This document shows, piece by piece, positions 24,564 to 32,056 of a stretch of DNA of 64,000 nucleotides. Position 1 is the stretch's first letter. Each line of letters opens with the position of its first letter. Below the pieces are notes generated by a model. It was not told the DNA's origin. It saw only the letters and a program-made list of their open reading frames with translations, and did not search any database. This stretch comes from DATBLE01 sp963841405 (GTDB taxonomy: Bacteria > Actinomycetota > Thermoleophilia > Gaiellales > Gaiellaceae). The position numbers and the translations under genes were made by a program. The stretch lies in assembly GCA_963841405.1 (NCBI GenBank), contig CAWJCM010000007.1, forward strand, positions 124,001 to 188,000, in the 5' to 3' direction.

Positions 24564-25112
24564 GTGGAGGCCCACGTGCTCGTTCCGCTGAAGACGCGCG
24601 ACCCGAAGAGCCGACTGGCCGGTGCGCTCTCGGCCGACGAGCGAGCCGAGCTGATGCGGACGCTGCTCGAGCGGGTGGTCGGCGCCGTGCGCGAGGCGGG
24701 AGTCGAGCGGGTGACAGTGGTCGGCGCCGAGCCGGTGGACGGTTACGAGGTCTGGCCCGACCGCGGCCTCGCCTGGAACGACGCGCTCGCGACGGCGTCG
24801 GTCGAGGTCGTCCGGGAGCCGCTGGTCGCGTTCGTCTCCGCCGACCTGCCGTTTCTGCGCGGCGACGAGGTCGAGGGGCTGCTCGCCGCGACGCCCGAGC
24901 GCGGCATTGCGATCGCACGCGCGCTCGACGGCGGGACGAACGCCGTCGCCATGCGCCCTCCGGGGCTCGTTCGCACCCGGTTCGGCGAGCCGGGCAGCGC
25001 CGCCGTGCATGCCGCGCTCGGCGTGCCCGCCGTGGTCGTCGACCTCCCGGGTCTCGCGTTCGACGTCGACACGCCCGCCGACCTCGCCCGGATGCAGGCC
25101 GCATGCCCCTGA
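24564..25112 (+). CDS. cofC: 2-phospho-L-lactate / phosphoenolpyruvate guanylyltransferase
   Basis: The 182-residue nucleotidyltransferase activates phospholactate or PEP with GTP for F420 assembly (CofC/FbiD). Motifs: VLVPLKTRDPKSRLAGALS at the start (GTP loop), VAFVSADLPFLRGDEV near 90, DGGTNAVAMRPPGL near 120, FGEPGSAAVHAA and the terminal FDVDTPADLARM. GTG 24564 is supported by TATCGT six bases before it. It overlaps the downstream Fgd-like gene by 10 bp and diverges from fbiC. Confidence 0.93.
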   Translation: MEAHVLVPLKTRDPKSRLAGALSADERAELMRTLLERVVGAVREAGVERVTVVGAEPVDGYEVWPDRGLAWNDALATASVEVVREPLVAFVSADLPFLRGDEVEGLLAATPERGIAIARALDGGTNAVAMRPPGLVRTRFGEPGSAAVHAALGVPAVVVDLPGLAFDVDTPADLARMQAACP

Positions 25113-26098
25113 GGCTGGGCTACAAGGCATCGGCGGAGCAGTTCCCGCCGCGGCGGCTGTTAGACCTGTCCGTGGAGGCCGAGCGGCTCGGGCTCGAGCT
25201 CGTCGGCGTCTCCGACCACTTCCAGCCGTTCCGCCACACCGGCGGTCACGGGCCTGCCTGCCTCCCCTGGCTCGGCGCGCTGGGCGAGCGCACCCAGACG
25301 GCGCTGCTCGGGACGAGCGTCCTCACACCGACGATGCGCTACCACCCGTCGATGATCGCCCAGGCGTTCGGGACGCTGGCGTGCCTGAGCCCGGGGAGGA
25401 TCTGGATGGGTGTCGGAACCGGCGAGTCGCTGAACGAGACGCCCGCCACGGGCCTCGAGTGGCCGGGCGCGAAGGAGCGGCGACTGCGGCTGGCCGAGGC
25501 GATCGGCCTGATGCGCCGGCTCTGGACCGAGGAGCGCATCACGTTCGAAGGCGAGTTCTACCGGACGGAGAAGGCGACGATCTACGACCGCCCTGACGAG
25601 CCCGTGCCGATCTACGTCGCGGCGTCGGGGCCGCTGGCGGCGAAGCTGGCCGGCCGCACCGGCGACGGGTTCATCGTCACGAGCGGCAAGGCGCCCGAGC
25701 TCTACGAGGAGCTGAACGCGGCGATGGAGGAGGGCGCCCGGGCGGCCGGACGCGACCTCGCCGGGATCGTGAAGATGATCGAGATCAAGGTCTCGTACGA
25801 CCACGACCTCGACTACGCGCGCGAGGCGTGCGAGTACTGGGCCCCGCTGGCGCTCACGCCCGAGCAGAAGCGCGACGTCGAGGATCCCGTGGAGCTCGAG
25901 CGGCTCGCCGACGAGAACCCGGGAATCGCGCAGCGCCGCTTCATCGTCTCGAACGACGCCGACGAGGTGGTCGAGCGGATCGGCGACTACGTGGCCCTCG
26001 GTTTCGACCACCTGGTCTTCCACGCGCCGGGCGACGACCAGCTGCGGTTCCTCGACCAGTTCTGCAGAGACGTCGCCCCGAAGCTCAGACAGCTTTAG
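25103..26098 (+). CDS. fgd: F420-dependent glucose-6-phosphate dehydrogenase-like LLM oxidoreductase
   Basis: The 331-residue TIM-barrel protein closely follows mycobacterial Fgd1 throughout: LGYKASAEQFPPRRLLDLSVEAE at the start, VSDHFQPFRHTGGHGPACLPWLGALGERT, LLGTSVLTPTMRYHPSMIAQAFGTL, GVGTGESLNE near residue 109, SGPLAAKLAGRTGDGFIVTSGK near 177, and HLVFHAPGDDQLRFLDQF near the end. The His in SDHFQP and Glu in GTGESLNE correspond to catalytic residues in Fgd1. It would reduce F420 with glucose 6-phosphate or a related sugar phosphate; specificity is inferred. It overlaps cofC by 10 bp. Confidence 0.88.
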   Translation: MPLRLGYKASAEQFPPRRLLDLSVEAERLGLELVGVSDHFQPFRHTGGHGPACLPWLGALGERTQTALLGTSVLTPTMRYHPSMIAQAFGTLACLSPGRIWMGVGTGESLNETPATGLEWPGAKERRLRLAEAIGLMRRLWTEERITFEGEFYRTEKATIYDRPDEPVPIYVAASGPLAAKLAGRTGDGFIVTSGKAPELYEELNAAMEEGARAAGRDLAGIVKMIEIKVSYDHDLDYAREACEYWAPLALTPEQKRDVEDPVELERLADENPGIAQRRFIVSNDADEVVERIGDYVALGFDHLVFHAPGDDQLRFLDQFCRDVAPKLRQL

Positions 26099-26189
26099 CT
26101 CGGGATCGAACCCCTTCACTTCTGCGACCATCGACCGCGCACACTCCCCGCCACGGCGCTCGCGTCCGCCGCGTGCGCGTCCGGTCGAC

Positions 26190-26227
26190 GACTGCTCCCG
26201 GCGTCGTCTTTGACGCCGGGAGCAGTC
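26190..26227. terminator. bidirectional hairpin between convergent genes
   Basis: GACTGCTCCCGGCGTC, six-base loop GTCTTT, then the exact reverse complement (16-bp stem). It lies 91 bp after the fgd-like stop and 18 bp beyond the converging beta-propeller stop. No T-run follows, so factor-independent termination is not certain. Confidence 0.7.
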
Positions 26228-26245
26228 AGAGCTGAGCTCGCGGCC

Positions 26246-27580
26246 CTACTTGAGGTGGAACTCGGAGACTGCGTCGCTCGTCGATCCCGCGACGTACAGC
26301 TGCTTGATGCCGCCTCCGACGCTGTCGATCCCGGAGGCGCCTCCGAGGCCGTCGGCCTGGGTGCAGCCACCCGTCCCGGTCAGGTTGAAGCACGGGACGA
26401 AATCGGTCGAAGGCTGCGAGAGAACGCCGGTCTTGATATTGCGGAAGAAGGCGGCGACGCCGTCGCCCGCCGAGACCATGACGCACCACCGGTTCTCGCA
26501 GACCCGGACACTCCGAGGATCGGTGAGGCCGACGGCCGGCGTGCAGCCGCCGGTTCCGCCCGCGTTGTAACACCCGGCCGGCGACAGCAAACCGGTCTTC
26601 TTGTCGCGGGTGAACCCCGCCAGGGTGTTGCTGCCGTTCGCCACCACGTAGGCGGTCTTACCGGCCTCATCGACCTGGAGCCCGACCGGGTTCACGAACG
26701 GTGCGAGCGAGTCCGTGCAACCGTTCGACCCGTCGTCGTTGATGCAGCCGATCTCGGTCAGCTGGCCCCTGAACAGGCTGAACTCCAGCAGCGCTCCATT
26801 GCCGCTCCCCGTCGCCACGGCATACAGGTTCTTGTTGTCCGAGGAGACCGAGATGTCGGTCACGGTTCCGGGCACGGAGAAGATGAAGGCAGTGCAGCCG
26901 GGGCCTTCACTGCCCGTGGGGCTGATGCAGCCCGACTCCTTCAGCTCACCGGTGGTCTTGTTCCGCTCGAAGTTCGCGATCGTGTTCGTCCCGCCGACGA
27001 ACAGCTTGCTGCCGTTCGAGTTGAGCTCGACCGAGGATGCGCCCGCGAGCGCGTACCCGTCCATGCACTCGCCCCCGGTTCCCGTCTCGCTGAAGCATCC
27101 CTCAGGCCCACTCGACTGGCGCCAGTCCTTGGAGGTCTTCGCCTGGCTGATGATGGCGACGGCGTCGCTCGTCGGGGAGACGACGTACACGTCCCTATCT
27201 CTGTTGGCGATGTCCACCGGGCCGACGAGGGCGCGGCCGTCGTTGCACTGCCCGCCGTCGCCCGTCTCGCTGATGCACCCCAGCCCTCCGGGCTGCTGCG
27301 TGAGCGTGCCGCTCTTGCGATCGCGGGTCAGGATGGTGAGCGCGTCGCTCGAGCGCGAGGCGACGAGAATCCGGCTCTGGTCGGTCGAGATCAAGAGCCC
27401 GGTCGGCTCGTCGATGTCGTTGGCGGTCTGATGACACCCACTGGCGCCGATGCACTCGAGCCAGTTGAGCTCTCCGTACGGAGGAGTCGAGGAGGTGATG
27501 CCGAACGCGGCACCGGCAACGAGTGCCGCCGCCACCACTGTGGTGACGAGGACGCCGGCCGAGAGACTGAAGCGCTTCAT
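26246..27580 (-). CDS. secreted beta-propeller (YncE/lactonase-like) protein
   Basis: The 444-residue product has a signal peptide (KRFSLSAGVLVTTVVAAALVAGAAFG) and about seven repeats of roughly 50 residues of the form (blade strand)-FxRxxxTGxLxxxGCxxxxGxGGxC. Paired Cys occur in each repeat (GCISETGDGGQC, GCFSETGTGGEC, GCINDDGSNGC, CYNAGGTGGC, CFNLTGTGGC), suggesting disulfides outside the cell. This is the YncE/6-phosphogluconolactonase-like propeller fold; binding target unknown. ATG 27580 begins the signal sequence. The 162 bp to the next gene contain a GCCGGCCG-GAA-CGGCCGGC hairpin. Confidence 0.75.
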   Translation of the reverse strand: MKRFSLSAGVLVTTVVAAALVAGAAFGITSSTPPYGELNWLECIGASGCHQTANDIDEPTGLLISTDQSRILVASRSSDALTILTRDRKSGTLTQQPGGLGCISETGDGGQCNDGRALVGPVDIANRDRDVYVVSPTSDAVAIISQAKTSKDWRQSSGPEGCFSETGTGGECMDGYALAGASSVELNSNGSKLFVGGTNTIANFERNKTTGELKESGCISPTGSEGPGCTAFIFSVPGTVTDISVSSDNKNLYAVATGSGNGALLEFSLFRGQLTEIGCINDDGSNGCTDSLAPFVNPVGLQVDEAGKTAYVVANGSNTLAGFTRDKKTGLLSPAGCYNAGGTGGCTPAVGLTDPRSVRVCENRWCVMVSAGDGVAAFFRNIKTGVLSQPSTDFVPCFNLTGTGGCTQADGLGGASGIDSVGGGIKQLYVAGSTSDAVSEFHLK

Positions 27581-27652
27581 GACGGTGGAGACCCCTCTCT
27601 CTGAGTCGTGTGTGAACATCGGGAAACCTTTAACCCTCACAATGGCTTGCGT

Positions 27653-27671
27653 GCCGGCCGGAACGGCCGGC
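27653..27671. terminator. short G/C hairpin downstream of the GGDEF gene
   Basis: GCCGGCCG, GAA, CGGCCGGC, about 70 bp after the GGDEF-protein stop and within the leader of the beta-propeller gene. It could terminate the former or act in the leader of the latter; no T-run. Confidence 0.4.
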
Positions 27672-27742
27672 AGAACCGCGTCAGGATAGCCCCAAACGCG
27701 GCCCGGCGCATCCCCGAGCACAACGTGGGCAACCCTTGTCTC

Positions 27743-30340
27743 TCAGGGCTGCAAGACGTGCAGCGCAAGGCTCGCCTGATTGGCGATTCCCGCAAGCAGG
27801 CGGAGCTTCCGCTCCGGAAGTTCGTTCGGGACCGCAGCTGCGACGCAGCCGACCCGGCCCGACGGCAGCACGACCGGTGCGACCGCCAGTGGATCATCGC
27901 CCACCGGGATCATGTCCATCGTGCCCCGCGGGAGAACGAACGGCTTACCTGCCGCCAGCGCGCGGCGTGCCTCCGCGAGGTCGACGATGCTGCCGACCGG
28001 CAGGAGCGGAGGGGTTCCGTCCTCGCGCCAGGTCGCCTCGATCGCGAAGATCCCCGCCCGGCCCTGCTCGATCCACAGCCACGTCTGCGAGGAGCCGAGC
28101 ATCTCGCCGGTCAGCTCGGCGATCCGGCCGCGGAGGTCAGCTGCGGCCGTGCCGGCAAGACGACGCGAGAACTCGAGCAGCGCCCCGGTGACCTCTGCGC
28201 TCTCCTGCTCGGACTGGAGCAGCACGGTTTTCTGCAGCGCGACCGAGGCGCGGTAGGCGAGCCCCTCGAGCAGGCGCAGCCGCTCGTCGGTGAAGAGCGC
28301 CAGGTCGTCGTCCGGCGCCCGCACGGTGATCCAGCCGCGGATGCCGAAGCCGGCATCGAGCGGTGCGATAGCCGCGGAGCTGATGGTTGCGCCGCCGGCG
28401 TCCCCGGCGAGGACCTCGCGGAACTCGTCGGCGCCGATCGTGAACGGCGTCTTGTTGCGGCCGATCAGGCGCACGGCGTTCTCCCGGCTCGTCCGCAGCC
28501 CGGGGACGGCCGCGGCGCGCAGGTCGAGCTCGTAACCGAGCGACGCGAGGCAGCGGAAATTGCCGGCCTCGGCGTCCTCGATCCAGATCGAGGCCTGTTC
28601 GATCTCCATCACGCTCCCGATCGTCCGAACGGTCTCGTCGCCGACCGCCTCGACCGACCGTGCCTCGGAGAGGGCGTCGGAGAACTCGAGCCAGGCGGTC
28701 GCGTTCTCCGCCTCGCGGCGGGCGGACTCGTACAGCCTCGCATTCTCGAGCGCGACGGACGCCTGACCGGCGACGACCTCGAGCAGGCGAAGGTCGTCGT
28801 CGTCGAGCTGGCCCACGCCGAGCTTCGACATCGTGATCGTCCCGATCACCCGCTGCCCGTGACGGAGCGGCACCGAGGCGAGCGACTCGTCGCCGGCCCC
28901 CTCCGTGAGCTGCTTGCAGATGTCGGACTCGAGGACGTTCGCCACGAGCATCGACTTGCCCTGCTCGGCGACGTGTCCCGTGAGCCCTTCTCCGAGCTGG
29001 AACTCGAGGCGCTCGAGTCCTTCGGACTCCAGCTCCCCGCGGACGGCCACCGGGAGCAGGCGCCTTCCCTCGAGCAGGTAGACGACGCAGTTGTGGTAGT
29101 CGACGAGCATCCGGAGCTCGTCGACGATCGCCTCGCCGATCTGGGTGACGTCGTTCAGCCGGCCGAGCTTCCGCGCGAGGCTCTGCAGGAGCTTCAGGTA
29201 GGCGATCGACCGGAGATCGCGCTCGCCGTCACCGTCGAGCGGTCGCTCCGCACGGACGTCGTGGAAGACGACCACACGGTCCTTGCCCTGTGCCTTCGCG
29301 GTCATCATTGCCGCTTCGGCGCAGGCGAGCAGCTCGCGCGCGTTCATCGCGTGCTCGGGCCCGAGCGCGATTCCGACGGACAGCGTGACCTCGCGGCCCG
29401 CGTCGGTCGAGACGCCGACGAGATCCGTGGTCAGCCGGTCGGCGGTCGCGACGGCGGCCTCGGTCGAGCACCCGGGCAGGATCACCGCGAACTCCTCGCC
29501 GCCGACGCGGCAGACGACGTCCGACACGCGAACGGTCTTGCGCAACAGCGCCGCGATCGCCTGCAGCACCTCGTCGCCCTCGGCGTGTCCGCACACGTCG
29601 TTGACACGCTTGAAGTCGTCGATGTCCAGCATCATCAGCGCGACCGAGTCGTGGGCCCGGCCGGCCCGGGCCAGCTCCGACCGGAGCCGCTCGTGGAAGT
29701 AGCGGTGGTTGTAGAGGCCGGTCAGCGAGTCGGTGTGAGCGAGGTGCTCGAGCCGCGCTCGGATCTGCGCGTTGTCGATCGCGAGCGCCGCGGCGTCGCC
29801 GAACCAGCGGGCGAGCTCGAACTCGTCGTGGTCGAAGGACGCGTCGTCGCCGATGCGGTAGATGTTCAGCGCACCCTTCACGGAGCCGCGGGCGATCAAC
29901 GGCACGCTGATCAGCGCCTCCGGGTCGGGCGGCGTGCCCGGCACGAACTCGACGCGCGGGTCGAGGTGCGCCTCGTTGGCCAGCACCGGGCTGCGGTGGG
30001 CGACGGCCCAGCCGGTGATCCCCTGGCCGTACGGGATCGGGCTCGCCATCACCTGCTCGGTCCAAGAGCCGACGGCGAACACGGGGACGAGCTCCCGCCG
30101 CTCGACGTCGGCTTCGTAGATGTGCAGATCCTGGTGCGGCACGAGGTCGCCGAGCGCGTCGGCGATGCGGTCGAGGAGCGCCTCCGGGCTCTGCTCGGAG
30201 AGCACCTCGTGGAAGACGGCGGCTAGCCGCCGGTACGACTCGACGAGCGCCTCGGAGCGGCCAGGGGGACTCCTCCCGGATTCGGGCTCGGGTACGAGCG
30301 CAGCGTCGACGGCCACAGTGCTCTCGATATCGGCATTCAA
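27743..30340 (-). CDS. multi-GAF diguanylate cyclase
   Basis: About 865 residues with no membrane segment. Order: a GAF domain (residues about 55-195, GQGITGWAVAHRSPVLANEAHLDPR), a GGDEF domain (about 205-365) with DSLTGLYNHRYFHERL, DIDDFKRVND and the active-site RVGGEEFAVILPG, then further GAF-like domains to the C-terminus (LGEGLTGHVAEQGKSMLVANV near 450; others near 590 and 740). RVSD five residues before GGEEF is an inhibitory (I) site. It should make cyclic di-GMP, controlled by ligands or redox at the GAF domains. The start is unclear: TTG 30340 or GTG 30316, neither with a ribosome site. A cyclase domain in the middle followed by several GAFs is less common than a terminal one. Confidence 0.85.
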   Translation of the reverse strand: MNADIESTVAVDAALVPEPESGRSPPGRSEALVESYRRLAAVFHEVLSEQSPEALLDRIADALGDLVPHQDLHIYEADVERRELVPVFAVGSWTEQVMASPIPYGQGITGWAVAHRSPVLANEAHLDPRVEFVPGTPPDPEALISVPLIARGSVKGALNIYRIGDDASFDHDEFELARWFGDAAALAIDNAQIRARLEHLAHTDSLTGLYNHRYFHERLRSELARAGRAHDSVALMMLDIDDFKRVNDVCGHAEGDEVLQAIAALLRKTVRVSDVVCRVGGEEFAVILPGCSTEAAVATADRLTTDLVGVSTDAGREVTLSVGIALGPEHAMNARELLACAEAAMMTAKAQGKDRVVVFHDVRAERPLDGDGERDLRSIAYLKLLQSLARKLGRLNDVTQIGEAIVDELRMLVDYHNCVVYLLEGRRLLPVAVRGELESEGLERLEFQLGEGLTGHVAEQGKSMLVANVLESDICKQLTEGAGDESLASVPLRHGQRVIGTITMSKLGVGQLDDDDLRLLEVVAGQASVALENARLYESARREAENATAWLEFSDALSEARSVEAVGDETVRTIGSVMEIEQASIWIEDAEAGNFRCLASLGYELDLRAAAVPGLRTSRENAVRLIGRNKTPFTIGADEFREVLAGDAGGATISSAAIAPLDAGFGIRGWITVRAPDDDLALFTDERLRLLEGLAYRASVALQKTVLLQSEQESAEVTGALLEFSRRLAGTAAADLRGRIAELTGEMLGSSQTWLWIEQGRAGIFAIEATWREDGTPPLLPVGSIVDLAEARRALAAGKPFVLPRGTMDMIPVGDDPLAVAPVVLPSGRVGCVAAAVPNELPERKLRLLAGIANQASLALHVLQP

Positions 30341-30378
30341 GGGCCTGCGGCAGCGCCCCGTTCGGGGGAACGGCCGCC

Positions 30379-31104
30379 TCAGCGGAAGAGGTCGTGCGCG
30401 GCGGGCATCACCAGCTCGGCAGCCGTCCCGGAACCCCCGGCGTCGACACCGCGGACGACCGCGGCGGGGATCCGCGCCGTCTTGCCCATGACCAGCTCGG
30501 CAGCAGCGGCGATCTCGTCCGCGATCGCGATCACCGTCGAGTGCAGCTCGTACCCGGTCGGGTCGTAGACGCCACGCAGGTCCCGGAGGACCTCGATCCC
30601 GGACGCACCGATCGCCACGTTCGTGATCCCGAGTCGCCACGACCGGCCGAACGTGTCGGTGACGATCACGCCAAGCGGGCGCCCGGTCAGCCCCTCGAGG
30701 CCCGCTCGCAGCTGCGCCGCAGAGGCATCCGGATCCTCGGGGAGCAGAACGACGGTGTCGGGGGCAGGCGCGTTCGAGGCGTCGACTCCGGCCGACGCGC
30801 AGACGAACCCGTGCCTGGTCTCGGCGATCACGAGCGGCGGGCGGCTGCGAACGACCCGGGCCGACTCGCGCAGGACGACCTCGAGGCGCCGCGGGTCGCC
30901 ATCCGAGCCGGCCAGCCGTCGCGCCTCGGCAGAAGGCTCGACCTCTTCCAGCTTGACGACGCGCCCTTCGGCTTTCGAGACCACCTTCTGGGCGACGCAG
31001 ACGACGTCTCCGCCGCGCAGCTCCACCGACGCCGCGATCAGCGACGCGAGATCATCGCCCTCGACGATCTCTGGGAGGCCCTCGACCGGCAGAACCTCGA
31101 TCAC
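30379..31104 (-). CDS. cofE: coenzyme F420-0:L-glutamate ligase, single domain
   Basis: The 241-residue CofE/FbiB-N protein adds gamma-linked glutamates to F420-0 using GTP. Motifs: GDDLASLIAASVELRGGDVVCVAQKVVSKAEGR (residues about 15-48), RHGFVCASAGVDASN near 100, LPEDPDASA and IVTDTFGRSWRLGITNVAIGASG near 150. Actinobacterial FbiB usually carries an extra C-terminal FMN reductase domain of about 200 residues; it is absent, so this is the archaeal-type single-domain enzyme. ATG 31104 overlaps the cofD stop by 4 bp. Confidence 0.93.
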   Translation of the reverse strand: MIEVLPVEGLPEIVEGDDLASLIAASVELRGGDVVCVAQKVVSKAEGRVVKLEEVEPSAEARRLAGSDGDPRRLEVVLRESARVVRSRPPLVIAETRHGFVCASAGVDASNAPAPDTVVLLPEDPDASAAQLRAGLEGLTGRPLGVIVTDTFGRSWRLGITNVAIGASGIEVLRDLRGVYDPTGYELHSTVIAIADEIAAAAELVMGKTARIPAAVVRGVDAGGSGTAAELVMPAAHDLFR

Positions 31105-32036
31105 GCGCGCGCCGCCTCGAGCGCCGACTCGGCAAGCCGCCGGGCCGCCCGGCGATCGCGCATCAGCGTCGCCGTGACGTGCGGCCGCACGCCGATCCGC
31201 TCGACCGCACCCGCCCCGCTCGCGTCAATCCGGTCGATCACCAGCGCGTCGATCAGATCCGGGTAGCAGCCGGCGACGTGCACAGGCGAGGTGCCGCCTG
31301 CGAGCCGCCGCAGCATCCGGTCGGCCGGCCCCTTCACCGCCTTGCCGCCGACGATCGGGCTGACGGCGACCACGGGTGCGGACGTCCGCTGGATGCGCGC
31401 GCGAATCGAGCGGACGGCGAGGATCGGCCAGATGCTGATGTAGGGGTTGCTCGGGGCGATCACGACAGTCGCCGCCCGCTCGATCGCTGCCGACACCCCC
31501 GGGGCCGGCTTCGAGAAGGCGGCGCCCTCGAACCTGAGGCCGTCGGCGCGGTCGCGGCCCCGGCGCCCGACGAACCAGTCCTGGAGCGACCGATCGCCGC
31601 CCGGCGTCTCGACGATCGTCCTCAGCCGATGATCGGTGGCGGGCAGGATCCGCACGCGAACTCCGAACGCCGACGCGATCCGCGCCGTCACCGCAGACAG
31701 CGGCTCGCCCGCCCGCAGCGCCTTCGTCCGGACGAGGTGGAGCCCGAGGTCGCGGTCGCCGAGCTGGAACCAGGTCTCGTCGTCGCCGAGGGCCAGAGCG
31801 GTCTCGCGCGCGTTCCAGGTCTCCCCGCGGCGGCCCCACCCGCGCCGCTCGTCGTTCAGGCCGGCGAGCGCATACACGAGGCTGTCGAGGTCGGGCGACA
31901 CGTGCAGTCCGTAGAACTCGTCGTCGTCCCCGACGTTGCCGATCACGGTGACGGCGTCCGGCCCCACCACCTCGACCAGGCCGCGGACGAAGCGTGCGCC
32001 GCCGACGCCTCCCGAGAGAACGCACACCTGGGCCAT
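31101..32036 (-). CDS. cofD: 2-phospho-L-lactate (PEP) transferase of F420 synthesis
   Basis: The 311-residue CofD/FbiA protein joins the activated C3 acid to FO. Motifs: VLSGGVGGARFVRGL at the start, VIGNVGDDDEFYGLHVSPDLDSLVYALAGL near 32-60 (Asp residues for metal), VVIAPSNPYISIWPIL near 190 and PIVGGKAVKGPADRML near 230. ATG 32036 has TAGTGT nine bases upstream. It is coupled to cofE by ATGA and starts 20 bp from the divergent PolX-like gene. Confidence 0.94.
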   Translation of the reverse strand: MAQVCVLSGGVGGARFVRGLVEVVGPDAVTVIGNVGDDDEFYGLHVSPDLDSLVYALAGLNDERRGWGRRGETWNARETALALGDDETWFQLGDRDLGLHLVRTKALRAGEPLSAVTARIASAFGVRVRILPATDHRLRTIVETPGGDRSLQDWFVGRRGRDRADGLRFEGAAFSKPAPGVSAAIERAATVVIAPSNPYISIWPILAVRSIRARIQRTSAPVVAVSPIVGGKAVKGPADRMLRRLAGGTSPVHVAGCYPDLIDALVIDRIDASGAGAVERIGVRPHVTATLMRDRRAARRLAESALEAARA

Positions 32037-32056
32037 CGCGCAGTGACACTACCGCC

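Noticed and set aside
26100..26117. tRNA-like T-arm (GGGTTCGATCCC on the minus strand)
   Set aside because: No acceptor, D or anticodon arms could be found at the right distances on either side.
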